Positions 6,841 to 7,065 of a DNA stretch of 7,065 nt are shown piece after piece (position 1 is the stretch's first letter; every line of letters starts with the position of its first letter). The notes beneath the pieces were generated by a model. That model did not search any database. It saw nothing but the letters and a program-made list of their open reading frames with translations, and had not been told where the DNA came from. The position numbers were made by a program, and so were the translations under genes. Source of the DNA: CAIUGU01 sp031398625 (GTDB taxonomy: Bacteria; Pseudomonadota; Gammaproteobacteria; Steroidobacterales; Steroidobacteraceae); contig JANNNQ010000366.1 in the NCBI GenBank assembly GCA_031398625.1, forward strand, positions 1 to 7,065. The letters run 5' to 3'.

Positions 6841-6912
6841 TTTGTCGCAACGCGACCATTTGCCGGCCAAGCCGGCCATTCGCCGCCAGGCCATTTGCCG
6901 ACACAGTCGGCC
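6841..6912 (+). repeat. Hairpin-array repeat, locus 2, right copy
   Basis: Four short units, each opening with TTTG or TTCG and spaced 15-20 nt apart, lie at 6841, 6859, 6879 and 6894. Three form clean hairpins with 3-nt loops: GTCGC/AAC/GCGAC (6844-6856), GCCGGC/CAA/GCCGGC (6862-6876) and GCCGAC/ACA/GTCGGC (6897-6911). The third unit (6879-6892) has only a GCC/GGC core. Compared with the left copy, stem changes are compensatory: C-G to T-A at pair 3 of the last hairpin, and G-C to C-G at pair 5 of the middle one. The copies are separated by 64 bp (6777-6840) in which I see no gene or clear signal. Confidence 0.85.
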
Positions 6913-6928
6913 TGCCAGGCTTGTACCG

Positions 6929-6959
6929 GTTCCCTCCGGGAACACGCCTCCTCTATACT
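6929..6959 (+). promoter_or_regulatory. Promoter of tRNA-Leu
   Basis: TATACT at 6954-6959 is a strong -10 match, followed by a GC-rich discriminator (CCCGCCCC, from 6960), as in growth-rate-controlled stable-RNA promoters. The start site would be near 6966, about 13 nt before the mature tRNA. The best -35 at 18-nt spacing is TTCCCT (6930-6935), only a partial match. It lies inside a perfect 6-bp hairpin GTTCCC/TCC/GGGAAC (6929-6943). TTGTAC at 6921 looks like a -35 but would need a 27-nt spacer. Confidence 0.55.
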
Positions 6960-6978
6960 CCCGCCCCTCCTCGCACTT

Positions 6979-7065
6979 GCCGGTGTGGCGGAATTGGTAG
7001 ACGCAGCAGACTCAAAATCTGCCAGGGGCAACCCTGTGTCGGTTCGAGTCCGACCTCCGGCACCA
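6979..7065 (+). tRNA. tRNA-Leu(CAA)
   Basis: This is an 87-nt class II tRNA with an encoded CCA end (7063-7065) at the window edge. Parts: acceptor GCCGGTG (6979-6985) with CTCCGGC (7055-7061) and discriminator A (7062); D arm with GGTAGAC; anticodon stem GCAGA/TCTGC (7006-7010, 7018-7022) around the loop CTCAAAA, anticodon CAA (7013-7015), reading UUG; a long variable arm CAGGG/GCAA/CCCTG (7023-7036), as expected for leucine; and the T arm GTCGG/TTCGAGT/CCGAC (7038-7054). One oddity: acceptor pair 6-67 is T6984 opposite T7056, a U-U mismatch; all other acceptor pairs are Watson-Crick. No other tRNA or terminator can be seen before the window ends. Confidence 0.97.

Overview
The window is high-GC bacterial DNA. 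It is densely coded, with all six protein genes of standard proteobacterial type and a tRNA-Leu at the right edge. The protein families (a DUF21/CBS/CorC protein, queA-tgt, an AI-2E family permease, an ECF sigma factor with a HxxxCxxC anti-sigma factor, and a tRNA with encoded CCA) suggest a gammaproteobacterium, perhaps near the Xanthomonadales or Nevskiales. That placement is inferred from protein style and base composition; no phylogenetic marker was analysed.

Layout from left to right: (1) the 3' end of a CBS/CorC-domain membrane protein gene on the + strand, cut by the window edge (1-900). (2) A gene-free interval of about 200 bp (901-1103) lying between convergent genes and holding a strongly structured inverted repeat. 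(3) A minus-strand block, transcribed right to left, with queA (4296-3283), tgt (3286-2177) and an AI-2E family permease (2177-1104) joined by overlapping stop/start codons. (4) Directly upstream on the same strand, an ECF sigma factor (6633-6019), its zinc-binding membrane anti-sigma factor (6046-5417, overlapping the sigma gene by 28 nt) and an exported double-PDZ protein (5382-4342). Only about 45 bp separate the PDZ gene from queA and no convincing terminator is seen there, so all six genes could be one transcript or two adjacent operons. (5) A 345-bp gene-free interval (6634-6978) holding a second structured inverted repeat, a terminator-like hairpin facing the sigma gene and a tRNA promoter. 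(6) tRNA-Leu(CAA) on the + strand (6979-7065).

How the genes work together: QueA and Tgt are two steps of queuosine synthesis in tRNA. The permease is translationally coupled to tgt but has no known link to queuosine. The sigma/anti-sigma/PDZ set looks like an envelope-signalling module: a membrane anti-sigma factor holds the sigma factor, and a secreted PDZ protein is placed to act in the periplasm.

The most unusual content is non-coding. Both intergenic intervals carry an inverted pair of arrays made of tiny hairpins (5-6 bp stems, always 3-nt loops). Stem sequences differ between copies by compensatory base changes, while the loops lack T on one defined strand. This looks like a structure-conserved, oriented repeat family resembling a REP/REPIN-type element, present at least twice in 7 kb.
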